DNA of 64,000 nt from Tahibacter sp042701255. Its GTDB lineage: Bacteria > Pseudomonadota > Gammaproteobacteria > Xanthomonadales > Rhodanobacteraceae. The translations under genes and the position numbers were made by a program. The stretch is taken from NCBI RefSeq assembly GCF_042701255.1, contig NZ_CP170554.1:3348001-3412000 (forward strand), in the 5' to 3' direction. Positions 1 through 8,839 of the stretch are shown here, piece by piece; the first letter of the stretch is position 1; the number at the start of each line of letters is the position of its first letter. The notes below the pieces were generated by a model. That model had not been told where the DNA came from, did not search any database, and saw only the letters and a program-made list of their open reading frames with translations.

Positions 1-2256
1 TTCCAGCGTGGTTTCGAGATCGAGCAGACCGAGGCCGGCGCTGCTGCCGGCGGGGCCTTCGATGCCGTGCGGATCGTGGATCTGCCGGCCGAGCATCTGC
101 AGGCCGCCGCAGATCCCGAGCAGTTTCCCGCCGTAGCGCAGATGCTTCTGAAGCACCGCTTCCCAGCCGTTGCCGCGCAGCCAGGCCAGATCGTCGCGCA
201 CGGCCTTGGATCCGGGCAGCACGATGAGGTCGGCCGGCGGCGGCGTCTGTCCCGGACCGACGTAGCGCAGGTCCACGGACGGATGCAGGCGCAGTGCGTC
301 GAAATCGGTGTGATTGCTGATGCGCGGCAGCGCCGGCACGACGATGCGCAGCGCGGCATCGCGGCCGGCTTCGCGCGGCAGCGCGTCTTCGGCGTCGAGA
401 TCCAGTCCCTGCAGATACGGCAGCACGCCGAGCACGGGCTTGCCGGTCTCGCGTTCGAGCCAGTCCAGGCCCGGCTGCAGCAGGCCGATATCGCCGCGGA
501 ATCGGTTGATGACGAAGCCGCGTACGCGCGCCTGTTCGCTGGTCGACAGCAACGCAAGCGTGCCTACAAGATGCGCGAACACGCCGCCGCGGTCGATGTC
601 GGCGATCAGGATCACCGGACAGTCGACGGCTTCCGCGTAGCCCATGTTGGCGATGTCGTTGGCGCGCAGGTTGATCTCGGCCGGACTGCCGGCGCCTTCG
701 ACGACGACGGCGTCGAAGCGTTCGACCAGTCGTCCGTGCGAGGCCAGCACCGCATCCAGCGCGACGCGCTTGTAGTCGTGATACGCGGCCGCCTGCAGAT
801 TGCCGATCGCGCGGCCGTGCACGATGACCTGCGCGCCGAGATCGCTGACCGGTTTGAGCAGGATGGGGTTGAAGTCGGTATGCGGCTCCAGCCCGGCGGC
901 CTGGGCCTGCAGGGCCTGCGCGCGGCCGATCTCGCCGCCGTCGACGGTCACGGCCGAGTTCAGCGCCATGTTCTGCGGCTTGAACGGCGCGACGGCGACG
1001 CCGCGGCGATGCAGCCAGCGGCACAGGCCGGCGACGAGCGTGCTCTTGCCGGCATCGGAAGTCGTGCCCTGGACCATGAGCACGCCGGCGCGGCGTCGTA
1101 GCGGGGCAGTCGCGGATGCAGGTATCGCTGCGGGTCCTTCGGCAGGACCCCATCCCCACCCATGCCCTCCCCTTGAAGGGGAGGGTTTGTGAGGCGGCCC
1201 TTTCCGCAAGGAGAAGCGCGCTGTGAAGCCCTCCCCTTCAAGGGGAGGGTTGGGTGGGGATGGGGTTTCCCGGGCTGCCGCTATTTGCGCCAGCGCCGCA
1301 TCGAGTCGCTCCCACGCCGCTTCGTCGCCCGGCAAACCGAAACGCAGGCTGGCCGGTGCGTCGAATCGGCGCGTCAGCACGGCCTCGTGCGCGAGTGCGT
1401 CGTGCCACCAGGCGGCATCCGGCGTTTGTATCCATTGGAACAAATCCGTTCCGTCGCTGACGACGAAACCATGCCGTTCGAGCACGCGGCGCAGGCGGAC
1501 GGCGTCTGCCGCGAGCGACGCGCGTGCGGCGGTCTGCCAGTCGCGGTCGGCGAACGCGCGCTGCAGCAGCCAGCGCGTCGGTGCGGCGACGGTCCAGGGG
1601 CCCAGCCGTTCGCGCAGACGCGCGAGCAGCGGGGCCTGCGCGAGGACGAAGCCGGCGCGTGCCCCGGCCAGGCCGAAGAATTTTCCGGGCGAGCGCAGCA
1701 CGACGAGACCTGCGCGGTCGGTATGCGCGGCGAGGCTGCATTCGGGTGTCATGTCGACGAAGGCCTCGTCGACGACGAGCCAGCCGTCGCGTGCAGCGAG
1801 GCGCGTCTGCAGTGCGAGCAGTTCATCGATGCCGACGCGTGCGCCGGTCGGATTGTTCGGATTGACGATCACGACGACGTCCGCATCGACTGCGCCGGAC
1901 AACAGCGACGCCGCATCCGTAACGACGACGTCGTGACCGGCGTGCCGCCAGGCCTGTGCGTGCTCCGCATACGTCGGCGCGAGCACGGCGATGCGCGAGC
2001 GTTTGCGCAGTGTCGGCAATGCCTGTATCGCGGCCTGCGTTCCCGCCGTCGGCAGCAGCGCGCGGCAGCCGTAGTAGTCGCAGGCCGCGGTTTCGAGACC
2101 GTCCTCGTCTTCGGGCAGCCGTGTCCACACCTCGCGCGGGATCGGCGGCAGCGGCCATCCGCGCGGGTTGATGCCCGTCGACAGATCGATCCACCGCGAA
2201 ACCGGTATGCCGTAGTGCGCCGCGGCGCGATGCAGCCGACCGCCGTGCTCAAGCAC
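1..2256 (-). CDS. cobQ: CobC-CobQ fusion: PLP-dependent threonine-phosphate decarboxylase/cobyric acid synthase (3' partial)
   Basis: One frame with no stop runs from a GTG at 2256 (VLEHGGRL) to the left edge of the window. The first ~325 residues are a fold-type I PLP enzyme of the CobC/CobD family, which supplies the aminopropanol arm of B12: NPNNPTG near residue 132 and the PLP lysine in SPGKFFGLAG near residue 191. About 65 residues then come from an inverted repeat (1148-1266) read in frame. From about 1083 the frame is cobyric acid synthase, the glutamine-dependent amidase of corrin side chains: MVQGTTSDAGKS, VVVEGAGSPAEINL, and the amidotransferase nucleophile in GICGGLQML. The two enzymes are usually separate proteins, so this may be a true fusion or separate proteins made by internal initiation at GTG 1083 or ATG 1077. 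It is the last visible gene of the riboswitch operon, 67 bases after cbiB. Confidence 0.85.
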   Translation of the reverse strand, partial: MLEHGGRLHRAAAHYGIPVSRWIDLSTGINPRGWPLPPIPREVWTRLPEDEDGLETAACDYYGCRALLPTAGTQAAIQALPTLRKRSRIAVLAPTYAEHAQAWRHAGHDVVVTDAASLLSGAVDADVVVIVNPNNPTGARVGIDELLALQTRLAARDGWLVVDEAFVDMTPECSLAAHTDRAGLVVLRSPGKFFGLAGARAGFVLAQAPLLARLRERLGPWTVAAPTRWLLQRAFADRDWQTAARASLAADAVRLRRVLERHGFVVSDGTDLFQWIQTPDAAWWHDALAHEAVLTRRFDAPASLRFGLPGDEAAWERLDAALAQIAAARETPSPPNPPLEGEGFTARFSLRKGPPHKPSPSRGGHGWGWGPAEGPAAIPASATAPLRRRAGVLMVQGTTSDAGKSTLVAGLCRWLHRRGVAVAPFKPQNMALNSAVTVDGGEIGRAQALQAQAAGLEPHTDFNPILLKPVSDLGAQVIVHGRAIGNLQAAAYHDYKRVALDAVLASHGRLVERFDAVVVEGAGSPAEINLRANDIANMGYAEAVDCPVILIADIDRGGVFAHLVGTLALLSTSEQARVRGFVINRFRGDIGLLQPGLDWLERETGKPVLGVLPYLQGLDLDAEDALPREAGRDAALRIVVPALPRISNHTDFDALRLHPSVDLRYVGPGQTPPPADLIVLPGSKAVRDDLAWLRGNGWEAVLQKHLRYGGKLLGICGGLQMLGRQIHDPHGIEGPAGSSAGLGLLDLETTLE
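1148..1266. repeat. Palindromic MITE/REP-like repeat inside cobC-cobQ
   Basis: Two arms of about 40 bases (1148-1186 and 1227-1266) are near-perfect inverted copies; each carries CCCTCCCCTT-AAGGGGAGGG and an outer CCCCATCCCCACCCA/TGGGTGGGGATGGGG. Repeats of this look are common between genes in high-GC proteobacteria. Here it contains no stop in the cobC-cobQ frame and encodes a Pro/Gly-rich linker. Confidence 0.8.
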
Positions 2257-2323
2257 CGGACATCTCCGATGCGGCGCGCCGTGTCGTCGACGGTCGATTG
2301 GGCCGGAGAAGAGGCTGCGGCAT

Positions 2324-3233
2324 TCAGAAGACCTCGGTCAGGAGCCGGTGCGAAGCGGCGATCAGGAGCATGGCAGCGAGCCATATCGCGACCGCAGCGT
2401 AGACCAGCAGGATCGCGCGACGTATGGATTCGGCGTCGGGCGCTTCGCCGCAACCGAGCATGGGCCGCTCGTGCCAGATCCCGTCGTAAGGCGCGGCGCC
2501 GCCCAGACGCACGCCGAGCGCGCCGGCACCGGCGGCCATGACCGGTCCGGCGTTCGGGCTGTCCCAGAGCGGCGCCTGGCGCCGCCAGCAGGCCACGGCC
2601 GTCGTGTAGCGGCCGGCGAGCGCGTAGGACAGCGCCGTCAATCGCGCAGGAACGAGATTCAGCAGATCGTCGAGCCGCGCGGCCGCCCCAGCCGAACTGT
2701 TCATAGCGTTCGTTGCGATAGCCCCACATCGCATCGAGCGTATTGACCAGGCGGTAGGCGACGACGCCGGGCGCGCCGGCGACGGCGAACCAGAACAAGG
2801 CGCCGAACACCGCGTCGTTGCCGTTCTCCAATACCGATTCGGTCGCGGCCGTGGCGACCTGGCCCGGATCGAGCGCGGCCGTGTCGCGGCTGACGATGCG
2901 GCCCACTGCCGCACGCGCCTCATCGAGCTGTCCATAGGCCAGCGCTTCGGCGACGGGTTCGGCGTGTTCGCGCAGGCTGCGCAGACCCAGGGCCAGATAC
3001 AGCGCGATCGCGGCGAAGGCGGAGCCCCAGAACGGCAGCGACTGCAGCCAGGCCGCGAGCAGCACGAACGGCACGACGACGAGGATCAGCGCCGCCATGC
3101 CGGCTATGCGACGGTCGCGATACAGGCGTGTTTCGACGGCCCTGGCCAGGCGGCCGAAACCGACCAGCGGATGCCGGCGGCGCGGCTCGCCGAGCAGATG
3201 GTCCAGCAGCAGTCCGAGCAGCAGTGCGGCCAT
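2324..3233 (-). pseudogene. cbiB: Adenosylcobinamide-phosphate synthase CbiB (frameshifted)
   Basis: Integral membrane amide synthase that attaches the aminopropanol phosphate arm to adenosylcobyric acid. The N-terminal part (MAALLLGLLLDHLLGEP, then ESVLENGNDAVFGALFW and YRLVNTLDAMWGYRNERY) is in one frame. The rest (ARLDDLLNLVPARLTAL to a C-terminal membrane helix ending LLTEVF) is in another. Removing one G from the GGGG run at 2686-2689 (minus strand) restores GWAAARLDDL and a 302-residue protein, close to the family length. ATG 3233 is preferred over ATG 3239 because GGAG lies at a proper distance only from 3233. Whether the gene is truly broken or the base is a sequencing error cannot be told here. 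Confidence 0.85.
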
Positions 3234-3257
3234 GCCCATCTCCGTGCGGCGAGGCGT

Positions 3258-3288
3258 GATGTCCGGTTCCGCCAGCGACCGGACATCA
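3258..3288. promoter_or_regulatory. Inverted repeat upstream of cbiB
   Basis: TGATGTCCGGT and ACCGGACATCA form a perfect 11-base inverted repeat with a 9-base loop, 25 bases upstream of the cbiB start. It could be a protein operator or an RNA stem between cobO and cbiB; no run of T follows, so it is not a standard terminator. Confidence 0.45.
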
Positions 3289-3416
3289 ATTCCGGGTGGA
3301 TTTCGCCGCAAGACCCGGCGCGGCGAGGAGGCGCAGGGGGCGTGCGGCGACGAACAGCAACGCAGCCGGGTGGCGAACGACGCCGGCACGGCTCGCGCTG
3401 TCGGCGCAACGGAACA

Positions 3417-4036
3417 CTAGAGCTCTATGCCTTTCTGCGCCTTGATGCCGGCCTGATAGGCATGCTTGACGACGTTCATCTCGGTGACCGTGTCGGCGGC
3501 CTCGATCAGCGCCGGCGGCGCGGCGCGGCCGGTGATGACGACGTGCTGCTGCGGCGGGCGCGCCGCGAGCGCGGCGAGCACGGCGGCGAGATCGACGTAC
3601 TGGTATTTCAGCGCGATGTTGAGCTCGTCCAGCAGCACGAGGTCGACGTCCGGATCGGCGAGCATCGCGGCGGCCTTGTCCCAGGCGGCGGCTGCGGCGC
3701 GCAGGTCGCGCTCGCGGTCCTGCGTCTCCCAGGTGAAGCCTTCGCCCATGACGTGGTAGCTGACCTCGTCGGGGAAGCGCCGGAAGAAAGCTTCCTCGCC
3801 GGTCGCGAAGCTGCCCTTGATGAACTGCACGACGCCGACGCGCAGGCCGTGGCCGAGCGCGCGCGCGCGACCATGCCGAAGCCCGAGGAGCTCTTGCCCT
3901 TGCCGTTGCCCGTCGTGACCACGACGACGCCGCGCTCGATCGTCGCGCGATTGATGCCCGCGTCGACGACGGCTTTCTTGCGCTGCATGCGTTCGCGGTG
4001 GCGTTGCGCCAGCGCGGCGTCTTCGGCGTCGCTCAC
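3417..4036 (-). pseudogene. cobO: Corrinoid adenosyltransferase CobO/BtuR (frameshifted)
   Basis: Transfers the 5'-deoxyadenosyl group of ATP to the corrinoid cobalt. It starts with GTG 4036, overlapping the stop of the previous gene by GTGA. Residues 1-60 contain the P-loop GNGKGKSSSGFGM. The body, from VQFIKGSFATGEEAFF through DLVLLDELNIALKY to HVVITGRAAPPALIE and the C-terminal QKGIEL, lies in another frame. The break is a GC-dinucleotide tract at about 3855-3870 with one GC unit too many. Deleting two bases gives MVARALGHGLRVGVVQFIKG and a 205-residue protein, the normal length. Such a tract is prone to replication slippage and also to read errors. Confidence 0.85.
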
Positions 4037-4614
4037 GCCTGCTTGGTGCCGGCGTGACGGTCGCCGAGCGCGACCACGCCTATCGCATGAGCCAGGCCGA
4101 ACACGGCGATGTAGGCCATGGCGACGCTGACGAAGCTCGGCATGTAGCGCAGGAAGTTCTGCACGTAGTCGGCGAAGCCGGTGTCGGCGACGCGGCCGCC
4201 CATCCAGTAGAACGAGCCGTTGGAAACGAGGAAGGAGATCAGGCAGCTGGCCAGTGCGACGAGGCCGGCCGGCAGCAGGGTCGACAGCTGCGGCTTGTAC
4301 AGCTTCTTCGCGTAGAACGCGCCGCCGTACCAGAGCACGCCGTAGGCGACCACGAGCATGGAATAGGCCGGGGTCACGCAGAAGTCGCTGACGCCGGCCA
4401 TGCTGATCGCGATGTAGTCGATGAGACCCGCTTCGAGCAGCAGCAGCGGCAGTGCGACGGTGCCGGCCAGGTAGAAGCCCGCGACGAAGAAGATCGCCAT
4501 CGACGCGTCCGGCAGATGCAGGGCACTGCCGAGATGGTGATAGCGGGTCACCAGCATCAGCGCCATCAGGGCGAGCAGGATCAGCGATTGCTTGGCGGTG
4601 GGCAGGAACTTCAT
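4033..4614 (-). CDS. btuN: Membrane protein of the B12 uptake locus (BtuN-like)
   Basis: A 193-residue protein with about five hydrophobic segments (for example LILLALMALMLVTRY, AIFFVAGFYLAGTVALPLLL and SVAMAYIAVFGLAHAIGVVA). It lies between btuB and cobO under the same riboswitch. Small membrane proteins in this position have been listed in comparative genomics as an optional hypothetical component of B12 transport named BtuN. The name rests on position and general character only; the substrate is unproven. It could also act on cobalt or a corrinoid precursor. ATG 4614 is 69 bases after the btuB stop, and its stop overlaps the cobO GTG. Confidence 0.6.
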   Translation of the reverse strand: MKFLPTAKQSLILLALMALMLVTRYHHLGSALHLPDASMAIFFVAGFYLAGTVALPLLLLEAGLIDYIAISMAGVSDFCVTPAYSMLVVAYGVLWYGGAFYAKKLYKPQLSTLLPAGLVALASCLISFLVSNGSFYWMGGRVADTGFADYVQNFLRYMPSFVSVAMAYIAVFGLAHAIGVVALGDRHAGTKQA

Positions 4615-4648
4615 GGACTAACTCCTGGCGGCAAAAAGGGGGCGCTGT

Positions 4649-4676
4649 GACGGCGGCGGCCTGGACCGCCGCCGTC
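4649..4676 (-). other. GC-rich hairpin between btuB and btuN
   Basis: GACGGCGGCGG and its complement form a stem of about 11 pairs with a small loop directly after the btuB stop. On the minus strand it is followed about 15 bases later by CCCCCTTTTT. It may protect the btuB 3' end or reduce read-through into btuN, cobO and cbiB. Confidence 0.4.
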
Positions 4677-4683
4677 GCCCGGC

Positions 4684-6532
4684 TCAGCGGGCCGGACGGT
4701 AGCGCAGGGTGACGAAATAACTGCGACCGGGCTGATTGTAGAACGCGGCGGTCTCGTAGTCGTGGTCGGCGGCGTTTTCGACGCGGGCCTGCAGCAGCCA
4801 GTCCGGCGAGAACGCGTACTCGGCGCGCAGATCCAGCGTGCCGTAGCCGCCGAGGCGGGTGCGGTTGGCGAGATCGTCGTAGCGCTTGCCCTGGGCGTTC
4901 ACGGTCGCACCGAGGCCGAACGCGCCGAAGCGGCGGTCGAGATCGATGCGCGCCGACTGGCGTCCGCGGCGCGGCAGCTCGTTGCCGTGGTTGGCCGAGG
5001 CGCCGTCGTTCTTCGGATCGAGCAGGGTCACGCTGCTGTCGACGTTCCAGCCGGCCAGGGTCGTCGCCCAGCTGGCCTCGATGCCGGCGGATGCGCGCTT
5101 CGTCGATGTTGCCGGGCGCGAACGTCGCCGCGTCGTAGGCGATCAGGTCGTCGACCCGGGTCTGGAACGCATGCAGTTCCCAGCGGCCTTCGCCGGCGCG
5201 GCCGCGCAGGCCGACTTCGACGCTGCGCGACTCCTCGGGCTTGAGCGCGGCATTGCCGAAGCCCGGGAAGTACAGCTCGTTGAAGGTCGGTGCCTTGAAC
5301 GCGGTGCCGTAGCTCGCGACCAGGCGCAGGTCGTTGTTGAGCGCATAGCCCCAGGCGAGGCTGCCGGTGTCGTGCGCGCCGAACTGCTCGTTGTCGTCGT
5401 TGCGCAGGCTGGCCTGCACGTCGTGCGCGCCGAACTTGCCCTGGTACTGCGCGAATACGCCGGTCACGTCGCGCGAACGCTCGTCGTACGGTGTCGTGCT
5501 GTCGACGCGGTCGTCGAGATAGTCGACGCCGACGCTGAGCAGCTGTGCGGTGCCGACACCGATGTCGCCCTGCAGGGTATAGCTGTCGCGGCGCGTGTCG
5601 AACTTGCTCTGGAAGAGACCGTTCTTGTAGTTGTCGGAATAATCTTCGCTGCGGCCGGCGCCGAGACTGACGACGAGACGCTCGTGCGCCTGCAGGCGCA
5701 GCTTGCCGCCGACGACCTGCTGACGGTAGATCGATTCGTCGACGAAGCTGCCGTCGTAGGTGTTGCGGCCTTCGGCGCGCAGCGCGTTGGCCTGCAGCTC
5801 GCCGGCGTCTTCGAAGCGCCAGCCGCCGCTCAGGGTCAGCGAGGAATTGCGGTAGGGATCGGCGTCGGGCTCATTGGTGAAGCAGCCGGCGCTCAAGTTC
5901 GGCCGGCAGGAATTGAAGCCGTCGGTGTCGCTGTGGGCGAGGTTGGCCGACAGCCAGCCCTGTTCGCCGTTGAGGCTCAGGCCCGCGGTCGCCTCGCGCG
6001 TGTCGTGGCTGCCGAGGGTCGCGCTGAACTGCGGCAGCAGGCCCTGGCCGTGACCGCGGCGCGTGAAGATCTGGATCACGCCGCCGATCGCTTCGGAGCC
6101 GTACAGGCTCGAACGCGGGCCGCGCACGATCTCGATGCGTTCGATCTGTTCCACCGGCAGATCCTGGAACGCGGCGCTGCCGGCCGTGGCCGAGCCGATG
6201 CGCACGCCGTCGATCAGCACGAGCAGGTGATCCGATTCGGTGCCGCGCAGGAACAGCGACGTCTGTTTGCCGGGACCGCCGTTGCTGGACAGCGACACGC
6301 CGGGCAGGCCGCGCAGCAGGTCGAGCAGCGAACGCGCCTGCAGGCGCTCGATGTCTTCGCGCGTGATCACGTTGACCGGCGCGAGGCTGTCGTCGACGGT
6401 CACGGCGGTGCGCGTGGCGGTGACGATGATGTCGTCGAGCTCGGGGGTATGCGGTGCGGGTTCGGCCAGCAGCGGCGCGGCGGGCAGGGTCAGGAACGCG
6501 GCGACGGCCGCGCAAAGCGTCTTACGGTGCAT
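4684..6532 (-). pseudogene. btuB: TonB-dependent vitamin B12 receptor BtuB (frameshifted)
   Basis: Outer-membrane receptor for cobalamin. MHRKTLCAAVAAFLTL starts a cleavable signal peptide; next come a TonB-box-like DDIIVTATRT, the plug (NVITREDIERL, VLIDGVRIGSATAG, RIEIVRGPRSSLYGSEAIGG) and the 22-strand barrel, ending in the aromatic strand SYFVTLRYRPAR. ATG 6532 follows GGAGGAA, so it is preferred to the in-frame GTG at 6553. The frame breaks near 5086 after NIDEARIR; removing one G at 5086-5087 restores RIRGIEASW and a 615-residue protein, the usual size. About 140 C-terminal residues, including the last barrel strands needed for assembly, are lost if the shift is real. It is the first gene downstream of the B12 riboswitch. 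Confidence 0.9.
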
Positions 6533-6680
6533 GAGTTCTTCCTCCGCGCTCACCCGCGCGGTCGAAACGGCGAAAAGTCCGGTTCGCGGAAAGAGAGGCA
6601 GCGGAGACAGGGCCGGGGGCTCGTTCGCCGCGGCGTCGCCCTCCGCGACACCACCAGGCCCGGCTCGCGTCGCGAGCCTG

Positions 6681-6870
6681 ACCGCTGCAGGCCGGTCTCC
6701 GGACTCACGAGTGGAGCAGGGCTCCGGCGCGGCGCCTTCCCGGATCGCTCCAGTGGCGTGATGCCGCGTTTGACTCGTTTACCGTTGCGGGGGCAGTGCC
6801 GGGATTTCCACCGGCTTCCCGTTTAAGCGTTCGGACGTCCAAACGTCCTCGCGCCACCTGAAAGCGCGCG
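6681..6870 (-). promoter_or_regulatory. Cobalamin (AdoCbl) riboswitch
   Basis: Read on the minus strand, the segment has the ordered landmarks of the cobalamin riboswitch: TTTCAGGTGGC near the 5' end, then GGGAAGCCGGTGGAAATCCC, then the B12-box segment CACTGCCCCCGCAACGGTAA, a variable stem, and GAGTCCGGAGACCGGCC. It ends about 150 bases before the btuB ATG. High AdoCbl is expected to fold the leader so that btuB and the downstream genes are turned off. The remaining leader (6533-6680) holds GC-rich stems that could form the expression platform, but no clear poly-U terminator is visible. Confidence 0.95.
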
Positions 6871-6921
6871 GATGGTAGCAGCGGCGGACCGCCACGGCCA
6901 GCGCGGGCGGCGGGCGCGTTC

Positions 6922-8595
6922 TCAGCCGGCCTGCGCGCGCTCCAGTATCTGCCGCGCGTGGGCCAGGGTTTCCTTGGTGATCTCGATGCCGCCGAGCATG
7001 CGCGCGATCTCGTCGCGGCGGGCCTTGTCGTCGAGCGGCGCAATGCGCGTGAAGGTCTGGCCGTCGACCGTGTCCTTGCTGACGCGGAAATGCTGGTGGC
7101 CCTGGGCCGCGACCTGGGCCAGATGGGTCACGCACAACGCCTGGCGCGCGCTGCCGAGGCGGCGCAGCTTCTGCCCGACCACTTCGGCGACCGCGCCGCC
7201 TATACCTGAGTCGACCTCGTCGAACACCATGGTCGCGACGTCGTCCAGGCCCAGTGCGGCGACTTCGATCGCGAGGCTGATGCGCGACAGCTCGCCGCCG
7301 GAGGCGACCTTGCGCAAGGCGCGCGGCTTCTGGCCCGGATTCGCACTGACGAGGAACTCGCAGCGCTCGGCGCCGAGCGGATCGGGATCGGACTTGGCCG
7401 CGGGTTCCAGCGCGACCTCGAAGCGGCCGCCGGCCATGCCGAGCTCGCCCATCAGCGCGCTGATCTCGCTGCCCAGGCGCTGCGCGGTCGCGGCGCGGCG
7501 TTCGCCGAGCCGGCGCGCGGCCTCGTGGTACTGCGCGGCGGCGGCCGTGCGTTCGCGTTCCAGGGTCGCGAGCAGCGAGCCGGCGTCGCGCAAGGTTTCG
7601 ACCTGCGCGCGCAGTTCCTCGGCCTTGCCGCGCAGTTCGTGCATCGGCAGGCGATGGCGCCGCGACAGTTCGTGCAGCTTGGACAGCTGCGCCTCGACTT
7701 CGGCCAGCCGTTCCGGGTCGAGCTCCAGGCTGTCCTGATAGCGCGACAGCGCGTCGGCGACTTCGCCGAGCTGGATTTCCAGGCTTTCCATCGATTCGGC
7801 CGTCGCCGTCAGCGCCGGATCGAGCTCGGCCAGGCGGGCGAGCTCCTGGCGCGCCCGCGCGAGCGAGCGGCGCAGGGCGAACTCGCTGTCGCCGTCGACG
7901 AGCTCGGCGACGCCGGCGCTGCCGCCGACGAGCTGGCCGGCGTTGGCCAGCCGCTTGTGCAATTCGTTGAGTTCGGCCAGTTGCGGCTCGCTGAGTGCGT
8001 GACGGTCGAGTTCCTCGAGCTGGCGCTGCAGCAGGGCGAGCTGCTCGCCGTTGTCCTCGCCGCCGCCGAGGCCGGCCATGCGCTGGCCGAGCTCGCGCCA
8101 GCGCCGGGCAGGCTCGCGCACGGCGGCCAGCTCGGCGGCGTGGTCGCCGAACGCGTCGAGCAGGCGCAGTTGATGGCCGCGGTCGAGCAGGGCCTGGTGT
8201 TCGTGCTGACCGTGGATCTCGATCAGGTGTTCGGCCAGCGCCGACAGCTGGGCCAGGGTGACCGGCCGGCCGTTGATCCAGGCGCGCGAGCTGCCCTCGG
8301 CACGGATCACGCGGCGCAGCTGGCAGGCGCCGTCGTCGTCGAGCTCTTCGGCCGCGAGCCAGTCGCGCGCGGCCGGCGCGGTGGCGAGGTCGAATTCGGC
8401 CGTGAGTTCGGCGCGTTCGCAGCCGCTGCGGATCACGCCGGCGTCGGCGCGGCCGCCGCTGAGCAGCAGCAGCGCGTCCACGAGCAAGGACTTGCCGGCG
8501 CCGGTTTCGCCGGTGACCACGCTGAGACCGGGCCGGAACGCGATGTCGGCCTCGCCGACGATGGCAAAGTCCTTGACGTACAACGAGCGCAGCAT
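6922..8595 (-). CDS. recN: DNA repair protein RecN
   Basis: SMC-like ATPase of double-strand break repair. MLRSLYVKDFAIVGEADIAF opens the protein, followed by the Walker A motif VTGETGAGKSLLVDAL, a long coiled-coil middle rich in Glu, Leu and Arg with HGQHEHQALLD, and the C-terminal ATPase half with KVASGGELSRISLAIE (signature) and MVFDEVDSGIGGAVAEVVG (Walker B). The 557 residues match the family. Longer upstream frames read through the hairpin repeats at 8638-8782 and are not conserved-looking. No LexA box is visible in the short leader. Confidence 0.97.
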   Translation of the reverse strand: MLRSLYVKDFAIVGEADIAFRPGLSVVTGETGAGKSLLVDALLLLSGGRADAGVIRSGCERAELTAEFDLATAPAARDWLAAEELDDDGACQLRRVIRAEGSSRAWINGRPVTLAQLSALAEHLIEIHGQHEHQALLDRGHQLRLLDAFGDHAAELAAVREPARRWRELGQRMAGLGGGEDNGEQLALLQRQLEELDRHALSEPQLAELNELHKRLANAGQLVGGSAGVAELVDGDSEFALRRSLARARQELARLAELDPALTATAESMESLEIQLGEVADALSRYQDSLELDPERLAEVEAQLSKLHELSRRHRLPMHELRGKAEELRAQVETLRDAGSLLATLERERTAAAAQYHEAARRLGERRAATAQRLGSEISALMGELGMAGGRFEVALEPAAKSDPDPLGAERCEFLVSANPGQKPRALRKVASGGELSRISLAIEVAALGLDDVATMVFDEVDSGIGGAVAEVVGQKLRRLGSARQALCVTHLAQVAAQGHQHFRVSKDTVDGQTFTRIAPLDDKARRDEIARMLGGIEITKETLAHARQILERAQAG

Positions 8596-8637
8596 CGGGT
8601 TTCCCGGCGGCATGGCGAGGGCGCGCACTTTAGCAGG

Positions 8638-8782
8638 TCGGGAAACGAGCTTCCGCTCGTTTCCCGATCGAACGGCGCAAGCGCAGCTTGCGCGCTTTCT
8701 CCCGGAATTCATTGCTTGCGCGATCGACTTTCGTGCGATCCCAGTCGGGATCGCCCCGGCAGGCTGTTGTGCAACAGCCTGC
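8638..8782. repeat. Array of four perfect hairpins between recN and hrcA
   Basis: Four unrelated perfect inverted repeats stand in a row: 8638-8667 (13-base arms around TTCC), 8675-8693 (GCGCAAGC/GCTTGCGC), 8735-8754 (GCGATCCC/GGGATCGC) and 8759-8782 (GCAGGCTGTTG/CAACAGCCTGC). They fill the space between the divergent recN and hrcA genes. Confidence 0.8.
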
Positions 8783-8827
8783 TGGCGCGAAGCCGTCTCA
8801 AGGCCCAAGACGCCGGTCGGGGCCTGC

Positions 8828-8833
8828 TATGCT
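8828..8833 (+). promoter_or_regulatory. -10-like TATGCT directly upstream of hrcA
   Basis: TATGCT ends six bases before the hrcA ATG, so transcription could start at or next to the start codon and give a leaderless mRNA. No convincing -35 element and no ribosome binding site are visible. No CIRCE inverted repeat is seen here. Confidence 0.35.
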
Positions 8834-8839
8834 GGCCGC

